Assembly: GCF_014195095.1 (NCBI RefSeq)
Contig: NZ_JACIBC010000015.1
Coordinates: forward strand, 1-53,670
Direction: 5' to 3'
Source of the DNA: Rhizobium sp. BK602
GTDB taxonomy: Bacteria > Pseudomonadota > Alphaproteobacteria > Rhizobiales > Rhizobiaceae
Length of the DNA: 53,670 nucleotides
The notes under the pieces are model-generated. The model did not search any database, was not told where the DNA came from, and saw only the letters and a program-made list of their open reading frames with translations. The position numbers and the translations under genes were made by a program. Below are positions 45,498 through 53,670 of this stretch, piece after piece. How positions within the stretch are numbered: position 1 is the stretch's first letter; each line of letters opens with the position of its first letter.

Positions 45498-48400
45498 ATG
45501 TCCAAAAGACCGCTGATCCAAAAGGGCGTAGTAGAGCTTGAAAAGCTGTTCGATCAACGACGCGATGATCCAAAGTTTTTGGACGGCCTGCTTGAAGAGC
45601 TTTCCGAGCGAAAAACCCAGCGCGCGCAGGAGCTAAGGCAGCGGGCGATGCAGGCTCGGGGAACAATCGCTCAACGATCTGCCTCGCGCGTCGATATCAG
45701 CGAACCGGTTGTGGAAGGCCCGATTGTTGCTGCCGCAACACCAGCAGAGCGCCTGGCCTCTCCTATTCCCGGACCAGTGCCGGCCCCGGCGATAACAATC
45801 CGTCCTATCCTCGAACGCCCCCCTGTCGGCAGTGATCCGGGAAGCATCCTGCTGGCGTGGACGGCGATGGAGGTCTTGTCTCCTCCGTCGTTCCGAAAGC
45901 CCGAGGATCTGGCGAGCGGCGCTCGATATCGTATCGCCCAAATCGATAAGGACGCGCTGCCTTGGGAGAATGGTGGCGAGAAAGCTCCCCCTAACCAAAA
46001 GCTTTACTACCAAGTCATTCTCGGCAGCATTGACATGGAAGCCGCCGTCTCGGCGTTGCTAGCGGTTTATACCGACAGCCGGGCGGAGCGGCCGCAAGCG
46101 CGTGGAGAAGCCGTGCTCGCCACGATCATGGTGGACCGGGAAGGGCGTCCGGTCGAGAGCGAAGCCGTTTCCATTTCCAGCTTCGGCTGGGGAATACCCG
46201 TGGCATTGGGTGGTAGGCTGATTGATCTCGGACAATGGTCGCAGGCGGAAAAGTCGCTTGTGGAGGGATTGGCGGCAAAAATTGTGAGTGCCGACAAGGA
46301 CGGAAATCCGCTGCCGCTCACCCGCAAGATAATTCAAGACACTTATGATTGGCTGGTGCAGACCATCGGCCTACCTGCACAATTTGTCAGGCCACCGGCG
46401 TTTGCCGTTCGGTCGTATCAGTATTTCAAGCTGCAGGACCCGCCTGAAGCAATTCTGCTCAATTCGTTCTTCCTTGATGATCTGGCAGCGGCACGCGCTC
46501 TTGTAGTTTCCGGTAAGGCGACGCCCAATCTCAAACGTTATCTGGGCGTCCTTAAGCCACGCGGTCGCCGAAACCTCATGAAGGACAACGAGGCGCTTTC
46601 GGAAGCGCTCGAGCCTCGGAAATTTCCATTGGGATCATGGCCGGGCGACGGCCGGCATCCGCTTGCTCTCCTTCAGCAATGCGCGGTCAATCTTGCCCTT
46701 CACGACCTGAAGACGGACGGTATTCTTGCTGTGAACGGTCCGCCAGGTACGGGAAAAACAACTCTTCTTCGCGATGTCATCGCCGCGCTTGTCACCAAGC
46801 GGGCTGAAATTCTTTCCTCCTATGACGAGCCGGAAAGCGCCTTCATCCATTCCGGTCAGAGGTTGAAGAAGGGAGCTTCCTTCGTTCACCTCTATCGCCT
46901 GGACAACAAGATCAGGGGGTATGAGATAATCGTTGCCTCCTCGAACAACAAAGCCGTCGAGAATGTCAGCGCCGAGCTGCCAGCCATGCAAGCGATAGCA
47001 GGTGACGCCGGCGGTCTGAGATATTTCAAGACTGTATCCGACGCCCTGTTGGAACGCGACACCTGGGGCGCGGTCGCTGCAGTGCTCGGCAATGGCAAGA
47101 ACCGAAGCGATTTCCGGCAAACCTTCTGGTGGGACGACGATGTCGGGCTGCAGAGGTATTTGCAGCAGGCCAGCGGTAATCCTCAACTGATCACTGAGAA
47201 AACAGAGACAGGAACGAAGCAAAGACCGCCGCAGGTCATCGTCAAGGAAAACGCACCGGAGGATCATGATGAGGCCCTGCGGCGCTGGAGAAAAGCCCGT
47301 CAGCATTTTCGCAAGGTAGCGGCATCTTCGAAATCGGCACTGGCGGAGTTGCAGAAGGCTCATGATCTTTTACGATCGATCCGGCAAAAGCAGGAGACGG
47401 TTGACGGTCTCGCCGTCGAAATCGAGGCAATGCACCCGGTTTTGGCGCAACTAGTGGAGAACGCCGGAAAAGCGGTGTCCGCTTTTGATGTCCAGAAGCG
47501 GAATGTGGAAGCACTGGATCAGGATCGAGCCGCTTTATGGAGCATACGGCCCGGTTTTCTCAGCCGGCTGTTCGGCACGCAGGCTTATCGTTCATGGCAC
47601 GAGGCATACGATACCCTCTTGAAAAGCCTGACCTCAGAGAAAATAGAGCTTTCGCGTCTGTCGGCAGATGCTGAGACGAAAAGGTCGGAATTTGCGCGAG
47701 CGAACGGCGAGCTGCAAAAAATGCAGGCTTCGGTCATTGAACTGACCGAGACGCTCAGGCGCGAACGAATTGCATGTGAAGACCTTGCCGGCCGATATCC
47801 CGGCACGTTCATTTCGGAAGAATTTTTCGACCAGCGTCATCAGGATAAACAGAAGAGTGCGCCCTGGCTGGATGCGGCTACCGCACGTTTGCGCAACGAT
47901 GTTTTCGAAGCAGCGATGGCATTGCATAAGGCGTTTGTTGACGGCGCCGCAAAGCCGATCCGGCATAATCTCAATGTTCTGATGGATGGCTTCGGTACGC
48001 GTTCGCTAGGAAGCCCGGAAAAGGACGCGCTGATCCCTGATCTCTGGTCGACCTTGTTCCTCCTGGTGCCGGTGGTTTCCACCACGTTTGCTTCGGTCTC
48101 CCGCATGTTCGGTAAAATCGGACCCGAATCTTTCGGCTGGCTGCTTGTGGACGAAGCAGGCCAGGCATTACCGCAGGCGGCCGTGGGCGCATTGATGCGG
48201 ACTCAACGAGCAATGGTCGTCGGCGATCCGATCCAGATAGAGCCGGTTGTCGTTCTGCCTGACCAGTTGACCGAAGCGATGTGCCAGCAATTCGGGATCG
48301 ATCCGCTGATTTACAACGCGCCCGGGGCTTCGGCGCAAACACTGGCCGACAGCGCCACGGAATATTACGGAACCTTCGAGACAAAGTTCGGAACCCGTGA

Positions 48401-48986
48401 AGTTGGCGTTCCTCTTCTCGTTCATCGACGCTGCGCTGAACCGATGTTCAGCATTTCCAATTCCATTGCCTACGAAAACCTCATGGTGCAGGCGAAGGCA
48501 GCCAAACCTTCCGCAATCCGGGACATTCTCGGTCCTTCCCGATGGATCAATGTCGAGGGGCGGGGGCAGGAAAAATGGTGCCCGCAGGAGGGCGACGCGC
48601 TGCTTGGCCTGCTACGCCAACTACGGGATAAAGGATGCGCTCCCGACTTCTATGTCGTGACCCCGTTCGTCGTGGTGCAGGATCGTATGCGGGAAGTGTT
48701 GCGTACCAGCGGCTTGCTCGAGGGGTGGGTCGAAACCCCCTATCAGTGGGTCAGGGAGCGCATCGGAACGGTCCACACCGTTCAGGGCCGCGAGGCGGAC
48801 GCCGTCTTCTTTATCTTGGGTGCTCCGGACGCGCAGCAGCGAGGCGCGCGCGGTTGGGCGGGTGGCCGCCCCAATCTCCTGAACGTCGCGGCGACAAGGG
48901 CTAAGGAAGCTCTTTACGTGGTGGGCAACCGGAGCCTCTGGAAAACAGCAGGCGTGTTCCAGTCGCTTGATGATTTCCTCGGATGA
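45498..48986 (+). CDS. large SF1 (Upf1/Dna2-type) helicase
   Basis: About 1162 aa from MSKRPLIQKGVVEL; no good ribosome-binding site, and the frame is open 11 codons upstream. Residues 1-380 are an unrecognised N-terminal domain. Motif I NGPPGTGKTTLL (413-424), motif II LLVDEAGQALP (882-892), motif III VVGDPIQIEPVV, motif V VHTVQGREADAV (1092-1103), motif VI NVAATRAKEALYVV (1129-1142). Between motifs I and II, residues about 600-780 are a charged, coiled-coil-like insertion (SALAELQKAHDLLRSIRQKQ, ERIACEDLAGRY). Such isolated large SF1 helicases with a coiled-coil insertion occur near defence loci; a nuclease domain was not seen. It stands alone on plus. Confidence 0.9.
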   Translation: MSKRPLIQKGVVELEKLFDQRRDDPKFLDGLLEELSERKTQRAQELRQRAMQARGTIAQRSASRVDISEPVVEGPIVAAATPAERLASPIPGPVPAPAITIRPILERPPVGSDPGSILLAWTAMEVLSPPSFRKPEDLASGARYRIAQIDKDALPWENGGEKAPPNQKLYYQVILGSIDMEAAVSALLAVYTDSRAERPQARGEAVLATIMVDREGRPVESEAVSISSFGWGIPVALGGRLIDLGQWSQAEKSLVEGLAAKIVSADKDGNPLPLTRKIIQDTYDWLVQTIGLPAQFVRPPAFAVRSYQYFKLQDPPEAILLNSFFLDDLAAARALVVSGKATPNLKRYLGVLKPRGRRNLMKDNEALSEALEPRKFPLGSWPGDGRHPLALLQQCAVNLALHDLKTDGILAVNGPPGTGKTTLLRDVIAALVTKRAEILSSYDEPESAFIHSGQRLKKGASFVHLYRLDNKIRGYEIIVASSNNKAVENVSAELPAMQAIAGDAGGLRYFKTVSDALLERDTWGAVAAVLGNGKNRSDFRQTFWWDDDVGLQRYLQQASGNPQLITEKTETGTKQRPPQVIVKENAPEDHDEALRRWRKARQHFRKVAASSKSALAELQKAHDLLRSIRQKQETVDGLAVEIEAMHPVLAQLVENAGKAVSAFDVQKRNVEALDQDRAALWSIRPGFLSRLFGTQAYRSWHEAYDTLLKSLTSEKIELSRLSADAETKRSEFARANGELQKMQASVIELTETLRRERIACEDLAGRYPGTFISEEFFDQRHQDKQKSAPWLDAATARLRNDVFEAAMALHKAFVDGAAKPIRHNLNVLMDGFGTRSLGSPEKDALIPDLWSTLFLLVPVVSTTFASVSRMFGKIGPESFGWLLVDEAGQALPQAAVGALMRTQRAMVVGDPIQIEPVVVLPDQLTEAMCQQFGIDPLIYNAPGASAQTLADSATEYYGTFETKFGTREVGVPLLVHRRCAEPMFSISNSIAYENLMVQAKAAKPSAIRDILGPSRWINVEGRGQEKWCPQEGDALLGLLRQLRDKGCAPDFYVVTPFVVVQDRMREVLRTSGLLEGWVETPYQWVRERIGTVHTVQGREADAVFFILGAPDAQQRGARGWAGGRPNLLNVAATRAKEALYVVGNRSLWKTAGVFQSLDDFLG

Positions 48987-49143
48987 GCAGGATCGCATCC
49001 GAAAATAATCTCTGATTGCAGTGCTCATAAAATACGTATCGAGAGGGATTTATTGCGAATGGAGGGAGTATGTACCTCTTGCACTACACTAAGGTCGATT
49101 ATGTACTTCGAGGGATCATTCATAGCAGCAGGAAGGGCGATCC

Positions 49144-50904
49144 CTATGGATGCCAACGCTCGCCTATAGCTGCACGCTCGTCCTGATGACGGGCATCCCA
49201 CTCGTAGCTTTCAGCAATCGAGATGAGAACTGCTGAAACGCGAGGATGTGAATTTCCGTATCGTGCGGCAAGTCCACGATAGCGACCCGCCAGCTTGCGC
49301 TCCTGTTCGCCACCGTCGTATGGCCCACGACTGGTGATGCCACGAGCATTTCGAACGCCCAGATCAAACTTTTCGCGAAGCCCCACATTTTCAGAGCGGT
49401 TCAAGAAGTCCAATATCACCAGCGGCAGCCATTCATCCCAAGGACGGTGGCGTGCAAAGCGTGCGAGCAAAGCTCCGAAATGGGTTTCGGCAACTTCCTT
49501 GCGATCTACGTCACTTGCTTGTTGCATCGCTTCTTCGGCCCAGACGTTGAAATCTTGCTCGATTATCTCTCCGTCTTCGCTCAGCCCAGGAAGTTTATTC
49601 CAGCCCTCAAACGTATGAGATGCCAGTTCGGCAAGGAATTTCCGGCGATCTGATGATATCTCCTCCTGCTCTGGATCGTCCCTTCCGTCTCTGCGACGAT
49701 AGCGCCAACACAGCAGTTGAACAAACAGCGACGGATCACTTGCCAGTTTTCGATGCACCGCCAAGGTTCTTTGATGATGGCGATACCCATAGCGGCATAG
49801 CAGCGGTACGAATGGCAGTTCCAAAGTTGCGATCCGGTCATTTGAGATCTCGTCAGAGTCATCAAGGCGTTTCAGCACTTCGTCCAAATGATAGGACTCT
49901 GGAAATGGACCATCCAGCTCCTGCCCATGCGCAATGGCTTCCAGAATGCGTTCCCATTTCTCCGGAGAGAGTCTATCGGGCGAGAGACTCACTGCAGCAA
50001 ATGCTGAGCGTGGACGCTGCGCATCAAGCAGCTTTGTTATGGCGTATTCGCCTTCTTCCGATGGCGTGTCATCCCATAATCTGACCGATACAGTCCTCCA
50101 ATAAGTGGTAACAACATCACTTCCGAGTTCTTCAGCAACTCTCCATCCAGGCGCGCGGCCAGGAAGGTGCTCGGCTAACCGATACTTTATGTCGGCATCC
50201 TTCAAGATACCCGTTTGAGAGAGAATTGTCACAACTGAGTTGAGATCGGCCCATCCGGAGGTCCAGAGCACTTGGCGAAGGAAGGTATTGACTGCTTCGC
50301 TCGGTTGATGCTGGAGCGCGCGCGCTGCCCATTTCGCGGCTACCTCCGGAGAGGCGTCTGGCGGCACCAGAACCTGGGCGACAAGCTCCGGGTGCTTGAC
50401 ACTTAGCGCGAACTCGAAGACCTGATCCTCACCCACTTGCTCTCGGATTTCCATGATGGCCCCGATGCGCTTCCGCTTTACGCGAGCATCCCGTTCCTGC
50501 CACGATAAGCGTCCCTTCTCCTCATCTTCGATTAGAGATCGCCACTCGACGTGTGGACTATCGAAAAGCCAGCGATGGCGGGCGGTCGCAATTCCAGCCT
50601 CCAACGCAGCTTCCATCCTGCGAAGAGCAACCACCAAGTCGTTCTCGTCTTGGCCGTCTTCGAAAATACGTATGACCTCACGACGACGGAGGTCATTCCG
50701 GAGGTCTGCCTTGTCTTCGTCGTCAGCATCTGATGCCCAACGCTCAATCTGCTCAACTAAGCGGCTCAAATCGTCAGGATGCAAACGTGGAGCGATTTTC
50801 AGCAGCTCCTCCAACTCAGTTTTGTCAAAAGGAGCCAAATCTAGCAAAAGGCGGCTTGCTTCAATCGCTGCGTCCCGAACGTCAAAGTTCGTCGGTATCG
50901 GCAC
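49144..50904 (-). CDS. hypothetical protein, helical, possible C-terminal part of a larger protein
   Basis: About 586 aa with GTG start (MPIPTNFDVRDAAIEA). Not recognised. It is acidic and helical with many Trp and Arg residues, and has no signal peptide or nuclease/ATPase motif. The conserved-looking C-terminus RNARGITSRGPYDGGEQERK, then NSHPRVSAVLISIAESYEWD, has the feel of the terminal module of large multi-domain bacterial proteins, so the gene may be shortened at its 5' end; the upstream DNA encodes a different strand's frame. It is convergent with the helicase gene, 157 bp apart. Confidence 0.7.
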   Translation of the reverse strand: MPIPTNFDVRDAAIEASRLLLDLAPFDKTELEELLKIAPRLHPDDLSRLVEQIERWASDADDEDKADLRNDLRRREVIRIFEDGQDENDLVVALRRMEAALEAGIATARHRWLFDSPHVEWRSLIEDEEKGRLSWQERDARVKRKRIGAIMEIREQVGEDQVFEFALSVKHPELVAQVLVPPDASPEVAAKWAARALQHQPSEAVNTFLRQVLWTSGWADLNSVVTILSQTGILKDADIKYRLAEHLPGRAPGWRVAEELGSDVVTTYWRTVSVRLWDDTPSEEGEYAITKLLDAQRPRSAFAAVSLSPDRLSPEKWERILEAIAHGQELDGPFPESYHLDEVLKRLDDSDEISNDRIATLELPFVPLLCRYGYRHHQRTLAVHRKLASDPSLFVQLLCWRYRRRDGRDDPEQEEISSDRRKFLAELASHTFEGWNKLPGLSEDGEIIEQDFNVWAEEAMQQASDVDRKEVAETHFGALLARFARHRPWDEWLPLVILDFLNRSENVGLREKFDLGVRNARGITSRGPYDGGEQERKLAGRYRGLAARYGNSHPRVSAVLISIAESYEWDARHQDERAAIGERWHP

Positions 50905-50907
50905 TTC

Positions 50908-51330
50908 GTGTCCGAGTGCACGCCATTGAGGTCTTGTGGGTCTTATGGCGAAACCGGGGCCGGTGCTGGGAAGCAGCGAGATGCAGACACCAATCGCCGC
51001 GCTTCGAAACTGTTTGGATACGCCAACAGACTCTACCAGCAGGTGATAACCGAGGTAATCGACGGCGCGCGCGATTTGGAAAAAACAAAGGTGATTCCCA
51101 ACCGATATGTCCTCGCAGTCACAGAATTAATCGGGCAAGATCAAGCCAACGACGTATCGCATATTTTCCTGGTTGAGCAGCACCTTGGCGCTGAGCCGCG
51201 GCAGACAGCACTCGTCAAGAATGCGCGGATCTTCCACCTGCATGCCTGTACACTCGGTGCATCCTATGCGGTAAAGCATGGCGTTACGTCACTCCGCTGG
51301 AAAAAGGTGATGACTTACGCATGGTCGTAA
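50908..51330 (+). pseudogene. possible gene remnant or short hypothetical gene
   Basis: A frame with a natural-looking second half (KLFGYANRLYQQVITEVIDG, then GASYAVKHGVTSLRWKKVM) but a first part without protein character and no ribosome-binding site. It starts within a few bases of the start of the leftward 586-aa gene. This looks like the 3' end of a gene whose beginning was lost at a junction near 50905-50960. It could also be a real small gene. Confidence 0.4.
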
Positions 51331-51353
51331 AGTCACTCGACGACGATAGAACT

Positions 51354-51389
51354 TGTCAGCTTTGTCAGTTCGCAGCCTTAAAGCTGACA
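51354..51389 (+). terminator. hairpin between remnant and binding-protein gene
   Basis: TGTCAGCTTT pairs with AAAGCTGACA (10 bp) around a 16-base loop; the downstream sequence is TGCTGCTTTCGG. It is a weak terminator or a protein site, 24 bp after the frame ending at 51330. Confidence 0.35.
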
Positions 51390-51551
51390 TGCTGCTTTCG
51401 GCCCAAAGCCGAATTGCCGCCGTAGGGCCGATTTGAGGCTGAGAATTTACAAGCCTCCATGGACTCAGGCCCCAGAAACCAATATCCCCTACTAAAATCA
51501 AGACAACTATCCATCGCCAGAAGGCCGACGCTCACCCCGTAGTGCAACTGA

Positions 51552-52445
51552 CTACTCCGGAACCGAACCCGTCATAATCTCGCTTCTCAGAACCGGTCCC
51601 TCGTCCCCGAAATAGGTCTTCAGCAGCTTCGGAAAATCGTTGGACTGGTAGAGTTCGGTAAGCGTCCGGTCCACAAGGAGCCGGAAGGCTGAATCGTCGC
51701 GTCGGAGGACGATTCCGTAGGGTTCGTGGGTGAAGAGGCGGTTGCCGATTGCCAGTGCGGCGGGATTGCGGGCGTGGGCGGCAAGGCCGATGAGCAGGGC
51801 GCGATCGGCGAAATAGGCGTCGATCTTGTGATCCTCTAGAGCACTCAGTCCGTCTTGATGCGTGGCGAAATCCGTGACATGCGTTTGTGGCCCATCCGGG
51901 CCGAGCGCGGCGCGCAGCGTCGCGCCCGTTGTCGTGTCGGCGCGCACCCCGATGGTGCTGGCCGGCGGCGATTTCCTGTCGGTCGCGTGGGCAGGGTGCT
52001 TGTCGAGGAAGAGGACTTGCAGATAGTCGGGCGAATCCTTGCGCAGCAGCGCGCTCGCGCCGGTCAGAAAGATCGGTTGCGAGAAATCGACGCTTTCGCG
52101 CCGCGTCAGATTGATGGTGATGGCGCCGCATAGAAGGTCGATCTGGCCGTTCTTCACCGCATCGAAGCCGTCGGCGAGGGTGATCTCGACATAGTCCCGC
52201 TTCAAATGGGGCAGCGTGCGCCCGACCGCATCGGCGATCCTGCCGCAGAGATCGATGACATATCCCGTGGGATTGCCGTCTTTCTTCTTGAAGGAGAAAG
52301 GCGCCTCGTCGATGACATAGCCGACGCGGATGCTTCCCCTCTGCGATATGAGATCGAGCGTCTGCGCCGCCATGGCCGCGTAGGCCGAGAGGCAAAGGGC
52401 AAGGCCTGCCAGGAGGGGGCGTCGTGTCGCGCATTTCGCCAGCAT
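51552..52445 (-). CDS. extracellular solute-binding protein, family 3 (amino-acid type)
   Basis: About 297 aa. The start MLAKCATRRPLLAG is favoured by GGAGATGAGG upstream; the frame remains open to 52688 through RIME-like DNA. The signal peptide LAGLALCLSAYAAMA precedes QTLDLISQRGSIRVGYVIDE. Family-3 features include FDAVKNGQIDLLCGAITINL and DFSQPIFLTGASALL. It should bind a polar amino acid or similar compound in the periplasm. No permease or ATPase gene adjoins it, so it is an orphan binding protein or a sensor input. Confidence 0.88.
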   Translation of the reverse strand: MLAKCATRRPLLAGLALCLSAYAAMAAQTLDLISQRGSIRVGYVIDEAPFSFKKKDGNPTGYVIDLCGRIADAVGRTLPHLKRDYVEITLADGFDAVKNGQIDLLCGAITINLTRRESVDFSQPIFLTGASALLRKDSPDYLQVLFLDKHPAHATDRKSPPASTIGVRADTTTGATLRAALGPDGPQTHVTDFATHQDGLSALEDHKIDAYFADRALLIGLAAHARNPAALAIGNRLFTHEPYGIVLRRDDSAFRLLVDRTLTELYQSNDFPKLLKTYFGDEGPVLRSEIMTGSVPE

Positions 52446-52785
52446 GATCCTCATCTCCGCAAGAATGGTAGCGATCGCAAGGGCTTGGGCGAAGACTATG
52501 GTCTCCCCGCCATTTGTCAACGACGGATTGTCCTTGGAAAAATGCGCGGGCCGCTTGCATATTCCCCGCTGCACCGCAGGGCCGATTGTTCCGCCCATCC
52601 CCGGATCACGAAGAGTTTCGTTACCAACCCGCCGTTTTTGACCTAGAGCAATTCCAGGAAAAGTGCGTGAGCCGCTTTCCGTCCGCAATTGCGCTGAAAC
52701 AAAGAGATAGAGCGTTTTCGCGATTCGAAGAAAGGCGGAAATGCTCTAGCTGGATGCCGAAGCGCCGGAGTCGAAGGAGGACGCC
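52446..52785. other. 340-bp intergenic region containing RIME-like copy B
   Basis: No gene is supported. Apart from the RIME-like element at 52643-52749 there is only the ribosome-binding site region of the isochorismatase-like gene (AAGGAGGACGCC). Confidence 0.5.
52643..52749 (+). repeat. RIME-like intergenic palindromic element, copy B
   Basis: A 107-bp element bounded by the inverted repeat CTAGAGCA / TGCTCTAG. It contains ATTCCAGGAAAAGTGCGTGA, TTTCCGTCCGCAATTGCG and AAAGAGATAGAGCG, matching copy A at 22914-23013. It is an intergenic mosaic element of the kind repeated throughout rhizobial genomes. Confidence 0.8.
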
Positions 52786-53451
52786 ATGAAGATGATCGGC
52801 AGCATCATGCGGAAATCGGCCCTGGCTTGCGGCATCGGGTTGCTCGGGCTCGGTGCGTCGCAGGCTTGCGCGCAGACCATTATCGACGACTGGCAGACGG
52901 TGCAGCCACCGTCCGCACCCTCGCTGAAGCCGGTCACGGTGGATCTGGAGACGACGGCACTCCTGCTGCTCGATTTCAACGGCGCGCAGGACCCCACGAA
53001 GGGGCCGTGCAACAGGAACACCAAGCCGCGCTGCCTGGCCTCGCTTCCGAAGGTCAAATCCTTGCTGGATGCGGCGCGCGCCAAGGGTGTGTTCGTGGTC
53101 TACAGCCTCGCCGGCGCCGGTGAGCCGCAGGATATCGCGACCGCGCTCGCGCCGCTCGCCAGCGATCCGATCGTCAAATCCGGTCCGGACAAGTTCATCG
53201 GCACCAATCTGCGCAGCATCCTGGCCGACAAGGGCATCAAGACCGTGATCGTCACCGGCACGGCGTCGGAAGGCGCGGTTCTGGATACCGCCACCGATGC
53301 GGCGCTGAACGGTATGAATATCATCCTGCCCGTGGACGGCATGTCGTCCACCGAACTCTATGGCGAGCAATATGTCGCCTGGCACATGGTCAATGCGCCC
53401 GGCGTTTCCCAGAAGACGACGCTGACCAGGATCGACATGATCAAGTTCTGA
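52786..53451 (+). CDS. exported isochorismatase-like protein without catalytic Cys
   Basis: About 221 aa with AAGGAGG upstream. The signal peptide (MKMIGSIMRKSALACGIG, then LLGLGASQACA) is cleaved before QTIIDDW. Isochorismatase-fold motifs: Asp in TALLLLDFNGAQD and Lys in VKSGPDKFIGTN are kept, but the nucleophile position (usual GVxTDxCVxxTA) reads GTASEGAVLDTATDAA, with Ala for Cys. It is thus a periplasmic member of the fold that cannot act by the standard cysteine mechanism. An alternative reading is a dedicated subfamily with another chemistry or a binding role. No clear operon partner. Confidence 0.85.
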   Translation: MKMIGSIMRKSALACGIGLLGLGASQACAQTIIDDWQTVQPPSAPSLKPVTVDLETTALLLLDFNGAQDPTKGPCNRNTKPRCLASLPKVKSLLDAARAKGVFVVYSLAGAGEPQDIATALAPLASDPIVKSGPDKFIGTNLRSILADKGIKTVIVTGTASEGAVLDTATDAALNGMNIILPVDGMSSTELYGEQYVAWHMVNAPGVSQKTTLTRIDMIKF

Positions 53452-53597
53452 ACCCTCGTCGAGGGTAATTCGATAGCGTCGCTTCCAGACAACGAATACC
53501 CCCGCCGTCCTTGTCGGAAGCGGGGTGGCTTTGCCTGATCCGGGCGGGAAGCTCCGCGTCGTGTCCCGGAATTGCCTAGGCTGTGGTGACGAATTAA

Positions 53598-53669
53598 CTA
53601 TCTGAGCCAGATTGTTATGGCAGCGATGATGACGAATCCTCTGAAGTTAACGAGGAGTTTGTCGTATCG
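53598..53669 (-). mobile_element. 3' end of an IS5-family-like transposase, cut by the window edge
   Basis: The last 23 codons on minus read RYDKLLVNFRGFVIIAAITI then WLR and a TAG stop at 53598-53600. The pattern R-Y-D-K-L-x-x-N-F-x-x-F-V, hydrophobic run, W-L is the C-terminus of IS5-type DDE transposases. The IS terminal repeat should lie within about 53565-53597 (GGCTGTGGTGACG), but it cannot be paired because the other end is outside. Confidence 0.75.
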
Positions 53670-53670
53670 G

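Overview
The window looks like a piece of an alphaproteobacterial, probably Rhizobiaceae (Rhizobium/Agrobacterium/Ensifer-type), genome. The reasons are GC-rich coding sequence, two roughly 100-bp intergenic elements with the look of the rhizobial RIME palindromes (22914-23013 and 52643-52749), a two-domain QuiC-type 3-dehydroshikimate dehydratase, and many ABC/MFS catabolic operons with one-gene regulators. It reads as accessory DNA: an integrated element, several catabolic or efflux modules, a possible defence-like locus and an IS fragment. No core housekeeping operon is present apart from one tRNA.

Layout. (1) 19-about 11130: an initiator tRNA-Met whose 3' half doubles as the end of a large serine recombinase gene, followed by a probable integrative element: two hypotheticals (one with a Cys-His-Asp peptidase-like pattern), a non-coding region with a striking array phased at 21 bp, and a rightward five-gene block made of a DUF3102-like protein, a PD-(D/E)XK-like protein, a small protein, an AAA+ ATPase and a separate M41 (FtsH-type) zinc peptidase. 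The last two look like an FtsH split into two translationally coupled, soluble polypeptides. (2) 11658-15484: LacI regulator, DapA-type lyase/aldolase and MFS importer with a clear palindromic operator. (3) 15661-20498: TetR-MFP-RND efflux operon (leftward) with its palindromic operator. (4) 20695-25657: FadL-like porin, small exported DUF2147 protein, coniferyl-aldehyde-type dehydrogenase and MFS transporter. (5) 26060-35650: AraC regulator, then a rightward catabolic operon of FGGY kinase, class II aldolase, class III aminotransferase, a class II aldolase-like protein that has lost its metal histidines, FMN 2-hydroxyacid oxidase, two SDRs and a HAD phosphatase. (6) 35889-45192: leftward quinate/shikimate-type operon: LysR, shikimate/quinate dehydrogenase, five-gene branched-chain-type ABC importer, SMP-30 lactonase and QuiC. 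(7) 45498-51330: a 1162-aa SF1 helicase, a 586-aa unrecognised protein and a gene remnant. (8) 51552-53670: orphan solute-binding protein, periplasmic isochorismatase-like protein lacking the catalytic Cys, and the 3' end of an IS5-type transposase running off the window.

How they fit. Modules 2, 5 and 6 are self-contained import-plus-catabolism units. Module 6 should take up a shikimate/quinate-type compound, oxidise it with an NAD-type dehydrogenase and dehydrate 3-dehydroshikimate to protocatechuate; the ring-cleavage genes are not here. Modules 4 and 5 may share a regulator: an ungapped 41-bp motif occurs both at 22235-22275 and at 25770-25810, on either side of the porin/MFS/aldehyde-dehydrogenase genes and next to the AraC gene. 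The strongest candidates for something undescribed are the split FtsH-like protease with its nuclease-like partner on the integrative element, the 21-bp phased array, the FGGY/aminotransferase/pseudo-aldolase pathway and the shared 41-bp motif. All functional statements rest on motif reading by eye; no database search was run.
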